From: Rhodocyclales bacterium
GTDB lineage: Bacteria; Pseudomonadota; Gammaproteobacteria; Burkholderiales; Rhodocyclaceae
DNA length: 64,000 bases
Reading direction: 5' to 3'
Assembly: GCA_016235745.1 (NCBI GenBank)
Contig: JACRJA010000012.1
Coordinates: forward strand, 1 to 64,000
The notes beneath the pieces are model-generated. The model did no database searches. It saw nothing but the letters and a program-made list of their open reading frames with translations, and was not told the origin of the DNA. Below are positions 26,266 to 37,884 of the stretch, piece after piece. Every line of letters begins with the position of its first letter. Positions within the stretch are counted from its first letter, which is position 1. The position numbers were made by a program, and so were the translations under genes.

Positions 26266-27509
26266 GCGCGCTCCTCTACGCCCAGTCGGGCGGAATGACG
26301 GCGGTGATCAACGCGAGCGCCGTGGGGGTGATGCGCGCCTGCGCCGCGGCGGGGGTGCCGTTTCTTGCCGCACGGCACGGCATCGTCGGGCTCCTCGAGG
26401 AGGATCTCGTCGCGCCCGGCGCGCTCGAGGCATCCGTGCTCGCGCGCATTTCGCGCACGCCGGGCGGAACCTTCGGCTCCTGCCGCTTCGACCTGCCGCC
26501 GTTCGACGAGGCACCGGCGCTGCACGAGCGCCTCTTCGCCGTGCTCGCGGCGCACGAGGTGCGCTGGCTGCTCTACAACGGTGGCAATGGTTCGATGGAC
26601 ACGGTGCGCCAGCTGCATCTGAGCGCGCAGCGGCTCGGCTATCCTCTCACCGTGGTCGGCATTCCCAAGACGATAGACAACGACCTTCTCGGTACCGATT
26701 TCTCACCCGGCTACCCCTCGGCGGCGAAGTATCTGGCCACGAGCTATCTCGAGGCGAGCCTCGATCTCGCCTCCCTCTACGTGCGCAAACCCCGGCTCTT
26801 CGTCATGGAGACGATGGGGCGCAACGTCGGCTGGCTCGCGGCGAGCACTTCGATCGTGCAGCGGCTTGCTCCCGACGAGGGACCTCATCTGGTGCTGCTG
26901 CCGGAGACGCCCTTTCGCGCCGAGGCGGTTTTCCCTCGCGTGGAGGAGACGCTCGCCCGTCTCGGTTTTTGCTCCATCGTCGTCGCCGAAGGGGTGAAAG
27001 ACGAAGCGGGGCGGCTGCTGTCGATGCGGGGGGTGGAGGAGGGGCGCTACGTCCAGCTCGGCGGGGCGGGGCTGGCACTCGCGCAGCGGCTCGCGCAGGA
27101 ATTCGGCGTGAAGTATCACGTTGCCGTGCCCGACTACCTGCAGCGGGCTGCGGCGCATTGGGCAAGCCCGGTCGATTACGAGGTCGCTGATCGTCTGGGC
27201 GAATTCGCCGTGGAGACGGCGCTTTCGGGCGCCTCGGCAGTGATGGTGGCGGTGGAGCGTCTCGGCGAAGCGCCTTACCGCTATCGCTGCGTGACGGTGC
27301 CGATCGACACGCCAGCCAACCGCGAGCGCGGTTTTCCGCCGCAGTGGATCGATGCCTCAGGCTGTGGCGTAGACGAGGCGTTCCAGCGCTGGCTCGTTCC
27401 TCTCATCGAGGGGGCCTTGCCTACCCCTTGCCGCGGGGGATTGCCGGACGTCCATTTGCCTGCGTGGGAGGTCCTGCCGAAGCGCTGCCCGCCGTGGTCC
27501 GCGCCCTGA
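26262..27509 (+). CDS. 6-phosphofructokinase family, probably diphosphate-dependent
   Basis: LLYNGGNGSMDT, GIPKTIDNDLLGTDFSPGYPSA, METMGRNVGWLAA. Confidence 0.88.
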   Translation: MSALLYAQSGGMTAVINASAVGVMRACAAAGVPFLAARHGIVGLLEEDLVAPGALEASVLARISRTPGGTFGSCRFDLPPFDEAPALHERLFAVLAAHEVRWLLYNGGNGSMDTVRQLHLSAQRLGYPLTVVGIPKTIDNDLLGTDFSPGYPSAAKYLATSYLEASLDLASLYVRKPRLFVMETMGRNVGWLAASTSIVQRLAPDEGPHLVLLPETPFRAEAVFPRVEETLARLGFCSIVVAEGVKDEAGRLLSMRGVEEGRYVQLGGAGLALAQRLAQEFGVKYHVAVPDYLQRAAAHWASPVDYEVADRLGEFAVETALSGASAVMVAVERLGEAPYRYRCVTVPIDTPANRERGFPPQWIDASGCGVDEAFQRWLVPLIEGALPTPCRGGLPDVHLPAWEVLPKRCPPWSAP

Positions 27510-27514
27510 CCATC

Positions 27515-27574
27515 ATGCAGATAGGCGAGCCTGCGAGCACCGCGCAACGCCTGCGGCCGCTCAGTAGGTTGTTC
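27515..27574. repeat. Dispersed intergenic repeat, copy 1
   Basis: catgcagataggcgagcctgcgag...gcgcaacgcc...gcggccgctcagtaggttgtt; closely matches 30099-30162 in the same orientation. Confidence 0.85.
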
Positions 27575-27624
27575 GCCGCGCCCTATTGTCTATAATGGGC
27601 TTCAAGTCGAGTCGGGGGACGAAG

Positions 27625-28122
27625 ATGCGCATGCGGCCGTTGTCTGTCTTTTTCTTCGTCGCGGTGCTTGCCTTGAGCGCATGCACCACGCCGCTCATCC
27701 ATACGCCCATTTTCGAGAGCGAATCGCAGCTCCTCGCCGCCCGCGGCTCGCCCACCCGCGTGTGGGAGAACCCCGATGGCACGCGCACGCTGGAATACGC
27801 CACCCAGCCCTATGGTTGGACCTGCTGGATGTACACGGTGGATCGCGAGGGGCGAATCGTCGAGCAGTACGATGCGCTCGCGCCGGAAAATCTGGCGCGT
27901 ATCAAGCCGGGCATGACCAAGGCCGAAGTCGACCGCTTGCTGGGGGCGCATCGCCGCGAGCATTTCTATTCCCTTTCCGGCGAGGAAGTGTGGGACTGGA
28001 ACATCCGGACTGAATGGCGCGGCGTGCTCTTCACCCTCTTCAACGTGCATTTCCGCAACGGCGTGGTCGAGCGTACCAGCGTGAGCTACGTCTACGGCTG
28101 GCTCGATCCGGATGCGATGTGA
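27625..28122 (+). CDS. Lipoprotein with SmpA/BamE-like fold
   Basis: Lipobox VLALSACTT; IKPGMTKAEVDRLLGAHR; start codon approximate. Confidence 0.7.
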   Translation: MRMRPLSVFFFVAVLALSACTTPLIHTPIFESESQLLAARGSPTRVWENPDGTRTLEYATQPYGWTCWMYTVDREGRIVEQYDALAPENLARIKPGMTKAEVDRLLGAHRREHFYSLSGEEVWDWNIRTEWRGVLFTLFNVHFRNGVVERTSVSYVYGWLDPDAM

Positions 28123-28136
28123 GGCGGCGCCCCTCG

Positions 28137-29687
28137 TCAGGCGCCGTGGCGGCGGAATTCGGCCAGCCTCATTCCGGTAGCGTAGAGGGTGCCGAAATAG
28201 GCGAGCGCGCAGGCGGCAAGGAGCAGGGCGAGCCGGCCGGCGCGCTCGAGGGCAGGAAGGTGCAGCCAGTCGCCGAGGCCGCGGGCGCCCCAGAAGGCCA
28301 CGATGCCGAGCGCGATCGTGGCCGCCGTCACCCGCAGCAGGAACTTTCCCCAGCCCGGCAGCGGGCGGTAGGTGCCGCGCCGCCATAGGCCGTGCAATAA
28401 GAGTCCGGCGTTGAGCCAGGCCGCCAGGCTGATCGACAGCGCCAGCCCAGCGTGCGCGAGCGGCAGGACGAAGACGAAGAGCCCGTTCATCGCCTGGGTG
28501 GCCACGAGCGAGACGAGGGCGATTTTCACCGGCGTGCGCACGTTCTGCTGGGCGTAGAAACCGGGGGCGAGGATCTTCACCGCAATCAAAGCCGTCAGGC
28601 CCACGCTGTAGGCGACGAGGGCGCGGCAGGTGGCGAGCCCATCCTGCGCGCTGAAAGCGCCGTGCTGGAAGAGCGTGCTCACCAGCGGTTGGGCGAGTAG
28701 CGCCATGCCCGCGGCCGCCGGTAGGGTGAGGAGCACCGTCAGGCGTAGTCCCCAGTCGAGCAGGGCTTGGTAGTCTTCGCGGCTTGCGCGCGCGTGCGCC
28801 CGTGACAGACTCGGTAGCAGAATGGTCCCCAGCGCCGCGCCCAGAAGCCCGGAAGGGAATTCCATCAGCCGGTCGGCGTAGTAGAGCCAGGAAACGCTGC
28901 CGCTGGGCAGCAAAGAGGCGAATACGGTGTTGATGAGAAGCGAAATTTGGGCCACCGACACGCCCAGCACCGCCGGGGCCATGAGCCGCAGCACGCGGCT
29001 CACGCCTTCGTCGCGCGGTGCCCAGTCCCAGCGCGGCCAGGTGCCAAGGCGCCGCAGGGCAAGGACGTGCAGCAAGACCTGCGCGAGCCCGCCAACGAGC
29101 ACGGCCCAGGCGAGTGCCGTGACCGGCGGCGAGAAAGCCGGCACGCCGGCGATCACGAGCACGGTGAAGCCGATGAAGGAGAGGTTGAGCGCCACGGGCG
29201 TGGCCGCCGGCAGGGCGAATCGGCCCCAGGTATTGAGGATGGCCGAGGAGAAAGCCACCAGCGCCATGCACAGGATGTAGGGGAAGGTGATGCGCGTCAT
29301 CGACGCGGCAAGTTCGAAGGTCTCGGGTCGGGCGAGGAATCCGGGCGCCGAAATGGCGATGAGCGCGCCGGCGCCGAGGATGCCCGCGAGCGTCACGGCG
29401 CTCACGGCAGTGAAGAGGAGGGTGAAGACGCGGTCGATGAGCCGCTGCGTCGCCTGAGACCCTTCGCGCTCGCGCGTATGCCCCAGCACGGGCACGAAGG
29501 CTTGGGAGAAGGCCCCTTCGGCAAAGAGCCGTCGCAACAGGTTGGGCAAACGGAAAGCGACGAAGAAGGCATCGGTGGCAGGGCCGGCGCCGAAGACGGC
29601 GGCGATCAGCAGGTCGCGCACGAAGCCGAGGATACGGGAGGCCAGCGTGAAACCGCTGACGGTGGCCAGCGCGCGCAACAGGTTCAT
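28137..29687 (-). CDS. murJ: Lipid II flippase MurJ
   Basis: MNLLRALATVSGFTLASRILGFVRDLLIAAVFGAGPATDAFFVAFRLPNLLRRLFAEGAFSQAFVPV. Confidence 0.96.
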   Translation of the reverse strand: MNLLRALATVSGFTLASRILGFVRDLLIAAVFGAGPATDAFFVAFRLPNLLRRLFAEGAFSQAFVPVLGHTREREGSQATQRLIDRVFTLLFTAVSAVTLAGILGAGALIAISAPGFLARPETFELAASMTRITFPYILCMALVAFSSAILNTWGRFALPAATPVALNLSFIGFTVLVIAGVPAFSPPVTALAWAVLVGGLAQVLLHVLALRRLGTWPRWDWAPRDEGVSRVLRLMAPAVLGVSVAQISLLINTVFASLLPSGSVSWLYYADRLMEFPSGLLGAALGTILLPSLSRAHARASREDYQALLDWGLRLTVLLTLPAAAGMALLAQPLVSTLFQHGAFSAQDGLATCRALVAYSVGLTALIAVKILAPGFYAQQNVRTPVKIALVSLVATQAMNGLFVFVLPLAHAGLALSISLAAWLNAGLLLHGLWRRGTYRPLPGWGKFLLRVTAATIALGIVAFWGARGLGDWLHLPALERAGRLALLLAACALAYFGTLYATGMRLAEFRRHGA

Positions 29688-29759
29688 CGTGTCGGTTGCA
29701 TCAAAAGGGCGGAAAGGCTAGAATTATAGTTTCTTCCAAGCATTTCGGGGTTGAAGGAC

Positions 29760-30023
29760 ATGGCCAACACGGCTCAAGCTCGCAAGCGCGCCCGCCAGGC
29801 GCTCAAGCGCCGCACGCACAACCGCAGCCTGCGCTCGCGTCTGCGCACCGCCATCAAATCGGTGCGCCAGGCACTCGCTACCGGCGACAAGCAGCAGGCC
29901 CTTGCTGCTTTCCAGGCGTCACAGGGCGTGATCGATTCGATGGCCGGCAAGGGCATCATCCACAAGAACGCCGCCGCGCGCTATAAGAGCCGGCTGATGG
30001 CGCGGATCAAGGCGCTCGGCTGA
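29760..30023 (+). CDS. rpsT: 30S ribosomal protein S20
   Basis: [33 protein letters not shown]...[19 protein letters not shown]. Confidence 0.97.
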   Translation: MANTAQARKRARQALKRRTHNRSLRSRLRTAIKSVRQALATGDKQQALAAFQASQGVIDSMAGKGIIHKNAAARYKSRLMARIKALG

Positions 30024-30098
30024 GGAAAGGGACGCCGCGAAAAACCGTCGCGAGCGGCTGCAGGGCAAGGCGTCCGCAGCGCAGCAGGCGAGACCTAG

Positions 30099-30162
30099 CA
30101 TGAAGATAGGCGAGCCTGCGAGTATCGCGCAACGCCGCCATGCGGCCGCGCAGTAGGTTGTT
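30099..30162. repeat. Dispersed intergenic repeat, copy 2
   Basis: catgaagataggcgagcctgcgagtatcgcgcaacgccgccatgcggccgcgcagtaggttgtt; see 27515-27574. Confidence 0.85.
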
Positions 30163-30196
30163 GGCAGCGTCCAAAGACCCTTCGCTTTGGCGATGA

Positions 30197-30223
30197 AAAG
30201 GCAGCTCAGTGGCTGCCTTTTTC
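30197..30223 (+). terminator. Rho-independent terminator downstream of rpsT
   Basis: aaggcagc-tcagt-ggctgccttttt. Confidence 0.75.
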
Positions 30224-30238
30224 TTGCCTTGCGTTCTT

Positions 30239-30550
30239 CTATCTGCCTTCGCCGTCGGATGGTGGCGCATCTTCGTCGAGGAAACGCAGCTGGAGGTCGT
30301 TGTCCCTGGCGAAGTTGAGCAAAAAGTGGTAGGCGAGCGGTTCGATGTCGTAGAGCCGGGCGTCGACCCGTACGGTCTTGGCGCCGTTCTCGTCGGGGCC
30401 GGGCTGGACGTAAGGCGAATAGCGCATCTTGTGGTCGGCGCCGAACTGCGACATGATGCCGCACAGGCGCTCGGCCCAGTCGCTGGGACGAAAGCGCTTT
30501 CCTGCGGAAGTGAGCCCGACGATGACGAAATTGCGCACGGTGGGTTTCAT
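30239..30550 (-). CDS. DUF3579-family protein
   Basis: 103 aa MKPTVRNFVIVGLTSAGKRFRPSDWAERLCGIMSQFGADHKMRYSPYVQP. Confidence 0.75.
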   Translation of the reverse strand: MKPTVRNFVIVGLTSAGKRFRPSDWAERLCGIMSQFGADHKMRYSPYVQPGPDENGAKTVRVDARLYDIEPLAYHFLLNFARDNDLQLRFLDEDAPPSDGEGR

Positions 30551-30729
30551 GGGAGGCCCGTCGAGGGTCGATCCGGCGTCACGCGAAAAACCTAATTATA
30601 GCCCAGCCCGCCGTCCGGCCGATGCTGCTGCGCCGTGAGCCGGATGCTTCGGGGAATTTTGATGCGATAATCCTTCGTTTGTTGCGCGGTCGAATCGTTG
30701 CCGTGCCTATCGTGGAGGGAAATCGCCCC

Positions 30730-32319
30730 ATGTTCGAAGTCATCCGCCGTAAGCGACGCATCGCCCAGGGTATCCTGCTGCTCTTGATCCTGCCCTTTGC
30801 CTTCTTCGGGATCGAGCGCTATTTCTCCGGCGGCCCCAGCCATCAGGAGGCAGCCAAGGTGGGCGACGCGGTCGTGACCACGGCCGAGCTGCGCCGGGCC
30901 CTGGAAGAGCGCACGGCGCAATTGCGCCAACGCTTCGGTGAGAATTTCGATGCGCGCATCGTCAGCGATCCCGCTTTCGTGGACATGGTGCTGCGCGAGC
31001 TCATCGAGCGCCGTTTGGTGCAGGTCGAGACGGCTCGCCTAGGAGTGGTGGTGACGCCGGAAGCCTTGCAGCGCGCGATCGCTTCCTTCGAGGTGTTTCA
31101 GCAAGACGGACAGTTTTCCTATTCGCGCTATGAGACGGTGCTGCGGGCGCAGGGGCTCACGCCCAAGGCGTTCGAGGCGATGCTCGCCCAGGATCTGGCG
31201 GTGCAGCGCCTGGTGGAGCCGATCGCGCAGAGGGTCATCGTGCCGCGGGAGCAGACGCTGCAGCTGGTGGCGCAGCAGCTCGAAGAGCGCGAGGTGAGCG
31301 TGGCGGTGCGCGCCGCCACCGACGAGGCCGACCCCGCCGGTTTGACGCCGGAGGCGTTGCGCGCCTACTACGAAGCGAACGCGGCGCGCTACGTCGAGCC
31401 GGCCAAGGTTCGGCTGCAATACCTGCTCGTCGATGAAGAAGAGATCGGCCGGGGACTCACGCCGGGGGAGGCGGACCTGCGCGCCCTCTACGAGCAGGCG
31501 CCGGACCTCTTCCGCGATCCGGCCACCCAGCAGCTGCGCCCCTTCGAGGAAGTGCGCGAGGCCTTGGCCGATTCCTGGCGCGCGCGGCAGGCCAGGCAGC
31601 GCTACGGGGAGCTGCGGGAAGAGTTGGGCAACGCCGTGTTCGAGGCGATCGACCGGCTCGACCCCGTGGCCGAGCGTTTCGGACTGAAAATCCGCGAGAC
31701 CGCGCTCGTGCCGCTGGAGGAAGTCGAGATCGCCGGCGTGAAGAGCGGCCAGCTCATCGCCGCGCTCAGAGAGGCGCAGGCGCACGGCGGGCAGAACCTC
31801 GAACCGATCGAGCTCGCCCCGGGCAAGCTCGCCGCGGTGCGCGTGGCCGAATACCTGCCGCCGCGGCCCCTTCCCTTCGACGAAGCGCGGGCGCGCGTGG
31901 CCCAGGATCTGGCGCGGGAAAAGGGTCGTGAGCGGCTGCGGGAGCTGGCGCCGCAATGGCTGGAGCAGCTGGCTCGAGGCCAGACGCTAGAGGGGCTCTC
32001 GTGGCAGCCCAAGCGTAGCCTTACCCGGGCTTCCAGCGCCCTGCCGCCGGATCTCGTTGACGAGATTTTCAAGGCCACGCCCCCTTGGCCGCGCTACCTC
32101 CACTGGCAGGCGTCCAACGGGGACCTGTGGTTCGTGCGCATCGAGGCTTCACGCCAGCCGCAGCTGCAGGCCGATGATCCGATGGTGCAATTTGCCGGCG
32201 AGCGCATCCGCTCGGTGGTTGGCAATGTGGAATGGCGCGGCTGGCTGAAGACGCTGGAGGCACGCCACCCCGTGGTGATCCGGCGCGAGGCGCTGCAGGA
32301 GCTCACCGCCGCGCCCTGA
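30730..32319 (+). CDS. PpiD/SurA-N-like periplasmic chaperone, apparently without a parvulin domain
   Basis: MFEVIRRKRRIAQGILLLLILPFAFFGIERYF anchor, SurA_N-like region, PpiD-like C-terminus; 529 aa; no recognisable parvulin PPIase segment. Confidence 0.8.
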   Translation: MFEVIRRKRRIAQGILLLLILPFAFFGIERYFSGGPSHQEAAKVGDAVVTTAELRRALEERTAQLRQRFGENFDARIVSDPAFVDMVLRELIERRLVQVETARLGVVVTPEALQRAIASFEVFQQDGQFSYSRYETVLRAQGLTPKAFEAMLAQDLAVQRLVEPIAQRVIVPREQTLQLVAQQLEEREVSVAVRAATDEADPAGLTPEALRAYYEANAARYVEPAKVRLQYLLVDEEEIGRGLTPGEADLRALYEQAPDLFRDPATQQLRPFEEVREALADSWRARQARQRYGELREELGNAVFEAIDRLDPVAERFGLKIRETALVPLEEVEIAGVKSGQLIAALREAQAHGGQNLEPIELAPGKLAAVRVAEYLPPRPLPFDEARARVAQDLAREKGRERLRELAPQWLEQLARGQTLEGLSWQPKRSLTRASSALPPDLVDEIFKATPPWPRYLHWQASNGDLWFVRIEASRQPQLQADDPMVQFAGERIRSVVGNVEWRGWLKTLEARHPVVIRREALQELTAAP

Positions 32320-32335
32320 CCCGGTGCGCAGCAAG

Positions 32336-32403
32336 CCTCGGCCTGCAGGCCGAGGAAGGATGACGCCTCCCCGCCGGGCTGGAAGCCGGCGGGGAGGCGT
32401 CAT
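32336..32403. terminator. Tandem palindromes between convergent genes (probable bidirectional terminator)
   Basis: 20-bp perfect palindrome CCTCGGCCTGCAGGCCGAGG (32336-32355) followed by an 18-bp perfect stem ATGACGCCTCCCCGCCGG-8nt-CCGGCGGGGAGGCGTCAT (32360-32403). Confidence 0.7.
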
Positions 32404-33191
32404 TCCTGTTCGGGATTCCCCAGGGCGGTGGTGTTGAATCCGCCGTCGACGTAGAGAATCTCGCCGGTGATGCCGCTTGCCAGATCCGAGCACAGGAACG
32501 CGGCGGCGTTGCCCACTTCCTCGATCGTAACGTTGCGCCGCAGCGGGGCGTTGTGCTCATTGAAGCGCAGGAGTTTGCCAAAACTGCCGATGCCCGAGGC
32601 GGCCACCGTCTTGATCGGCCCGGCCGAGACGGCATTGACCCGCGTGCCTTCGGGGCCGAGGCAGGCGGCCAGGTAACGCACCGCGGCTTCCAGGCTCGCC
32701 TTGGCCAGACCCATGATGTTGTAGTTGGGCATGGTGCGCACGGCGCCGAGGTACGTGAGGGTGAGGAGCGAGCCATTCCGGCCCTTCATCATCGGCCGGG
32801 CGGCCTTGGCGAGCAAGGGAAAGCTCGCCGCGCTCACTTCCTGTGAGATGCGGAAGGCTTCGCGCGTGAACCCGTCGAGGAAGTCGCCGTCGAGCGCTTC
32901 GGTGGGAGCGTAGGCGATGGAGTGTACCAGGCCATCGAGTCCGTCCCAGTGCTGGCGCAGCGCCGTGAAGAGCCCTTCGATCTGCGCGTCGTCGGTGACG
33001 TCGAGCGGAAAGGCGAGCTCGGAATCGAATTCCGCTGCCATCTTGCGGATGCGCTCTTCGAAGCGCTCGTTCTGGTAAGTGAAGGCGAGCACGGCGCCTT
33101 CGCGATGCATCGCCTTGGCAATGCCGTAGGCGATCGAGCGGTTGCTCATCATTCCGGTGATGAGGATCTTTTTGCCGTCAAGAAAGCCCAT
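32400..33191 (-). CDS. fabI: Enoyl-[acyl-carrier-protein] reductase (NADH)
   Basis: [46 protein letters not shown]. Confidence 0.96.
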   Translation of the reverse strand: MGFLDGKKILITGMMSNRSIAYGIAKAMHREGAVLAFTYQNERFEERIRKMAAEFDSELAFPLDVTDDAQIEGLFTALRQHWDGLDGLVHSIAYAPTEALDGDFLDGFTREAFRISQEVSAASFPLLAKAARPMMKGRNGSLLTLTYLGAVRTMPNYNIMGLAKASLEAAVRYLAACLGPEGTRVNAVSAGPIKTVAASGIGSFGKLLRFNEHNAPLRRNVTIEEVGNAAAFLCSDLASGITGEILYVDGGFNTTALGNPEQE

Positions 33192-33257
33192 CGGGTGTGC
33201 TCCATCGTAGTTATCGTGTGGCGGCGATTATACGGCAAGCCCGCGCGGGCTTTCGTA

Positions 33258-33704
33258 TCAGCGCTTCTCGCGCATGAGGCGGGCTTTTTCGCGCAACCAG
33301 TCTCGCTCTTTCTCGGCCTCGCGTTTGTCGTGCTGTTTCTTGCCCTTGGCAAGCCCGATCGTGGCCTTGATGCGGCCACGGGAGAAGTGCAGATCGAGCG
33401 GCACGAGGGTGTAGCCGGCGCGTTCTACCTGGCCGATGAGCCGGTCGATCTCGCGCCGGTGCAGCAGCAGCTTGCGCGTACGCGTGGGGTCGGGGTGGAC
33501 GTGGGTCGAGGCGCTCGCCAGCGGCGTGACGTGCATGCCAAGCAGGAAGAGCTCACCGTTTCTGACGATGACGTAGGCTTCCTTGAGGTTCGCCCGGCCG
33601 GCGCGGATCGCCTTCACTTCCCAGCCCTGCAGCTCGATGCCTGCCTCGAAGGTCTCCTCGATGAAGTAATCGTGGCGCGCCTTGCGGTTTTCGACGATGC
33701 TCAT
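33258..33704 (-). CDS. smpB: SsrA-binding protein SmpB
   Basis: [40 protein letters not shown]. Confidence 0.97.
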   Translation of the reverse strand: MSIVENRKARHDYFIEETFEAGIELQGWEVKAIRAGRANLKEAYVIVRNGELFLLGMHVTPLASASTHVHPDPTRTRKLLLHRREIDRLIGQVERAGYTLVPLDLHFSRGRIKATIGLAKGKKQHDKREAEKERDWLREKARLMREKR

Positions 33705-33773
33705 GGACGGCGTTCCGGTGAAGTGCTGGGGTAGAATCGCCGATTATAGGTGAGCAGCCGGCGAAAGCACACG

Positions 33774-34217
33774 ATGGCCGAGGTCCATAAGCGCGTCTTG
33801 ATCGATTCTCCCGCGGCGGCGATGTTCGAACTCGTCGACCGCTGCGAAGACTATCCGCAATTCCTGCCCTGGTGCGGCGGCGTGACGCTGCACCGGCGCA
33901 CCGACACGGTGACCGAGGCGACGCTGCGCGTGGATTTTCACGGCATCAAAACCCATTTCACCACGATCAACGACAAGGAATTTCCTCATCATATGCGGAT
34001 CCGCCTCAAGGAGGGCCCTTTCCGCCGCCTGGAGGGGGAGTGGCGCTTCGTGCCGCTGGGCGAGGGGGCGTGCCGCGTGGAGTTCGATCTCTATTATGAA
34101 TTTGCCTCCCGCCTGCTGGAGAAGGTCCTCGGGCCGGTGTTCAACCGCATTGCGGCGACCTTCATCGATGCCTTCGTGCAGCGGGCGCGGACGCTGAAGG
34201 GCGCGGGCGGTGCTTGA
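33774..34217 (+). CDS. ratA: RatA-family START-domain protein
   Basis: VLIDSPAAAMFELVDRCEDYPQFLPWCGGV. Confidence 0.93.
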   Translation: MAEVHKRVLIDSPAAAMFELVDRCEDYPQFLPWCGGVTLHRRTDTVTEATLRVDFHGIKTHFTTINDKEFPHHMRIRLKEGPFRRLEGEWRFVPLGEGACRVEFDLYYEFASRLLEKVLGPVFNRIAATFIDAFVQRARTLKGAGGA

Positions 34218-34527
34218 GTTGCGCGTGGAGATCGTCTATGCGCCGGCCCCGGGGGTGATCGAGCGCGCGCCGCTCATCCTGTCCGAAGGGGCGACGGTGC
34301 GCGACGCCGTGCTGCGCTCGGGGATCCTCGAGCGCCATGCGGATTTGCGGCCAAGCTGGGAGCGCGCCTGCAGCCTCTTCGGACGACTCGTGCCGCCGGA
34401 GACGCCGCTTGCCGACGGCGACCGGCTGGAGCTCACCCGGCCGCTCGTCGCCGATCCGAAAGCGGTACGCCGGCGCCGCGCCCGAACGTCGCGCGACAAA
34501 AACCCCGAGGAGCGCAAGGCTCGCTGA
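34210..34527 (+). CDS. RnfH/RatB-family protein
   Basis: [37 protein letters not shown]; overlaps ratA. Confidence 0.85.
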   Translation: MLELRVEIVYAPAPGVIERAPLILSEGATVRDAVLRSGILERHADLRPSWERACSLFGRLVPPETPLADGDRLELTRPLVADPKAVRRRRARTSRDKNPEERKAR

Positions 34528-36033
<1,506 letters not shown>

Positions 36034-36037
36034 TCCC

Positions 36038-37606
36038 ATGACCCGACACGACAAGATCCTGATCCTGGATTTCGGCTCGCAGCTCACCCAGCTCATCGCC
36101 CGGCGCGTGCGCGAGGCGCAGGTCTACTGCGAAATCCATCCCTTCGACGTGGGCGAGGATTTCATCCGCGCCTTCGCTCCCCAGGGCATCATCCTCTCGG
36201 GCGGGCCGAATTCAGCGTACGCGGCGCTCGATTGGCGCGCGCCCGAGATCGTCTTCACGCTGGGGGTGCCCGTGCTCGGTATCTGCTACGGCATGCAGGC
36301 CATGGCCGAGCAGCTGGGGGGCAAGGTGGCGGCGAGCGGCAAGCGTGAATTCGGCTATGCCCAGGTGAGCGTGGCCGCCCCCAACCGCCTCTTCGGAGCG
36401 CTCGCCGACCGTCGCGACGAAGAAGGGCGCGCGGTGCTGGAAGTATGGATGAGCCATGGCGACAAAGTGGTCGAGTTGCCGCCCGGTTTCGTCGTGATCG
36501 GCAGTAGCGACGCCACCCCCATCGCGGCCATGGCCGACGAGGCGCGCGGTTTCTATGGCGTGCAGTTCCACCCCGAGGTGACGCACACGCTCAAGGGCAA
36601 GGAGATGCTCGAGCGCTTCGTGCACGAGATCTGCGGCTGCGGGCGCGACTGGACCATGCCGGATTTCATCGGCGAGGCCGTCGCCCGCATCCGCGCGCAG
36701 GTCGGCGACGAGGAGGTGATCCTGGGGCTCTCCGGCGGGGTCGATTCGTCGGTCGCCGCGGCGCTCATCCACCGCGCCATCGGCGATCGCCTCACCTGCG
36801 TCTTCGTCGACAACGGCCTGCTGCGCCTCGACGAGGCCGAGCAGGTGATGGCGACTTTCGCCCGCAACCTGGGCGTGAAGGTGATACACGTCGACGCGAG
36901 CGAGCGTTTTCTGTCGGCGCTCGCCGGCGTGGCTGATCCGGAGCAGAAGCGGCGCATCATCGGGCGCGTCTTCGTCGAAGTCTTCCAGGAAGAAGCGGCG
37001 AAGCTGCCGCGGGCGCGCTGGCTCGCCCAGGGAACCATCTACCCCGACGTGATCGAATCGGCCGGCGGCAAGACCAAGAAGGCGGCGAGCATCAAGAGCC
37101 ACCACAACGTGGGGGGGCTACCCGAGACGCTGAACCTGAAGCTTCTCGAACCGCTGCGCGAGCTCTTCAAAGACGAGGTGCGGGAACTGGGCATCGCCCT
37201 GGGGCTGCCGCACGACATGGTCTATCGCCACCCTTTCCCCGGACCGGGTCTGGGAGTGCGCATTCTGGGGGAAGTGAAGCGCGAATACGCCGATATCCTG
37301 CGCCGGGCCGACGCCATCTTCATCGACGAGCTGCGCCGCGCCGACTGGTACGACAAGGTGAGCCAGGCGTTTGCCGTATTCCTGCCGGTGCGCAGCGTCG
37401 GCGTGATGGGGGACGCCCGCACCTACGAATACGTGATCGCCCTGCGCGCGGTGCAAACGCAGGATTTCATGACGGCGCACTGGGCGGAGCTGCCGCACGC
37501 GCTCTTGGCCCAGGTGTCGCACCGCATCATCAACGAGGTGGCCGGCATCAACCGCGTGGTATACGATATTTCCGGCAAGCCGCCGGCGACGATCGAGTGG
37601 GAGTGA
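36038..37606 (+). CDS. guaA: GMP synthase (glutamine-hydrolysing)
   Basis: [26 protein letters not shown], terminal KPPATIEWE. Confidence 0.97.
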   Translation: MTRHDKILILDFGSQLTQLIARRVREAQVYCEIHPFDVGEDFIRAFAPQGIILSGGPNSAYAALDWRAPEIVFTLGVPVLGICYGMQAMAEQLGGKVAASGKREFGYAQVSVAAPNRLFGALADRRDEEGRAVLEVWMSHGDKVVELPPGFVVIGSSDATPIAAMADEARGFYGVQFHPEVTHTLKGKEMLERFVHEICGCGRDWTMPDFIGEAVARIRAQVGDEEVILGLSGGVDSSVAAALIHRAIGDRLTCVFVDNGLLRLDEAEQVMATFARNLGVKVIHVDASERFLSALAGVADPEQKRRIIGRVFVEVFQEEAAKLPRARWLAQGTIYPDVIESAGGKTKKAASIKSHHNVGGLPETLNLKLLEPLRELFKDEVRELGIALGLPHDMVYRHPFPGPGLGVRILGEVKREYADILRRADAIFIDELRRADWYDKVSQAFAVFLPVRSVGVMGDARTYEYVIALRAVQTQDFMTAHWAELPHALLAQVSHRIINEVAGINRVVYDISGKPPATIEWE

Positions 37607-37618
37607 GCTTCTCCCGGT

Positions 37619-37646
37619 TTTTCGTCTTCCAAGAGAAGACGAAATT
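37619..37646 (+). terminator. Terminator after guaA
   Basis: ttcgtcttc-caaga-gaagacgaa hairpin. Confidence 0.6.
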
Positions 37647-37793
37647 TCGGGGGGCTCATCCGTCTGATCCACCAACTGGATCATGGCGCCAGCGCCACGC
37701 CCAATGCGTAGCGGACCTTCTTTGCCGAGTTTTTGCCACCACGGGCGTGTACGGCGCCTGGGGCAACAGTTGCCCCTTGAACTACACCAGTCC

Positions 37794-37835
37794 TAAACTC
37801 GGATGAAATTTGTCTTGACAGAGGGGGCCAGTCCA
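37794..37835. repeat. IS-end-like repeat, left copy
   Basis: taaactcggatgaaatttgtcttgacagagggggccagtcca; 38/42 identical to 55535-55576, same orientation. Confidence 0.85.
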
Positions 37836-37884
37836 TTCCGCCTTTTGCGTGCGAGGGCCTGATGGACGTCATTTCAGATCCCTC

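Noticed and set aside
37681-37872. 63-aa minus-strand ORF across the left IS-like repeat (possible transposase remnant)
   Set aside because: No transposase motif recognisable; only the terminal-repeat similarity is supportable
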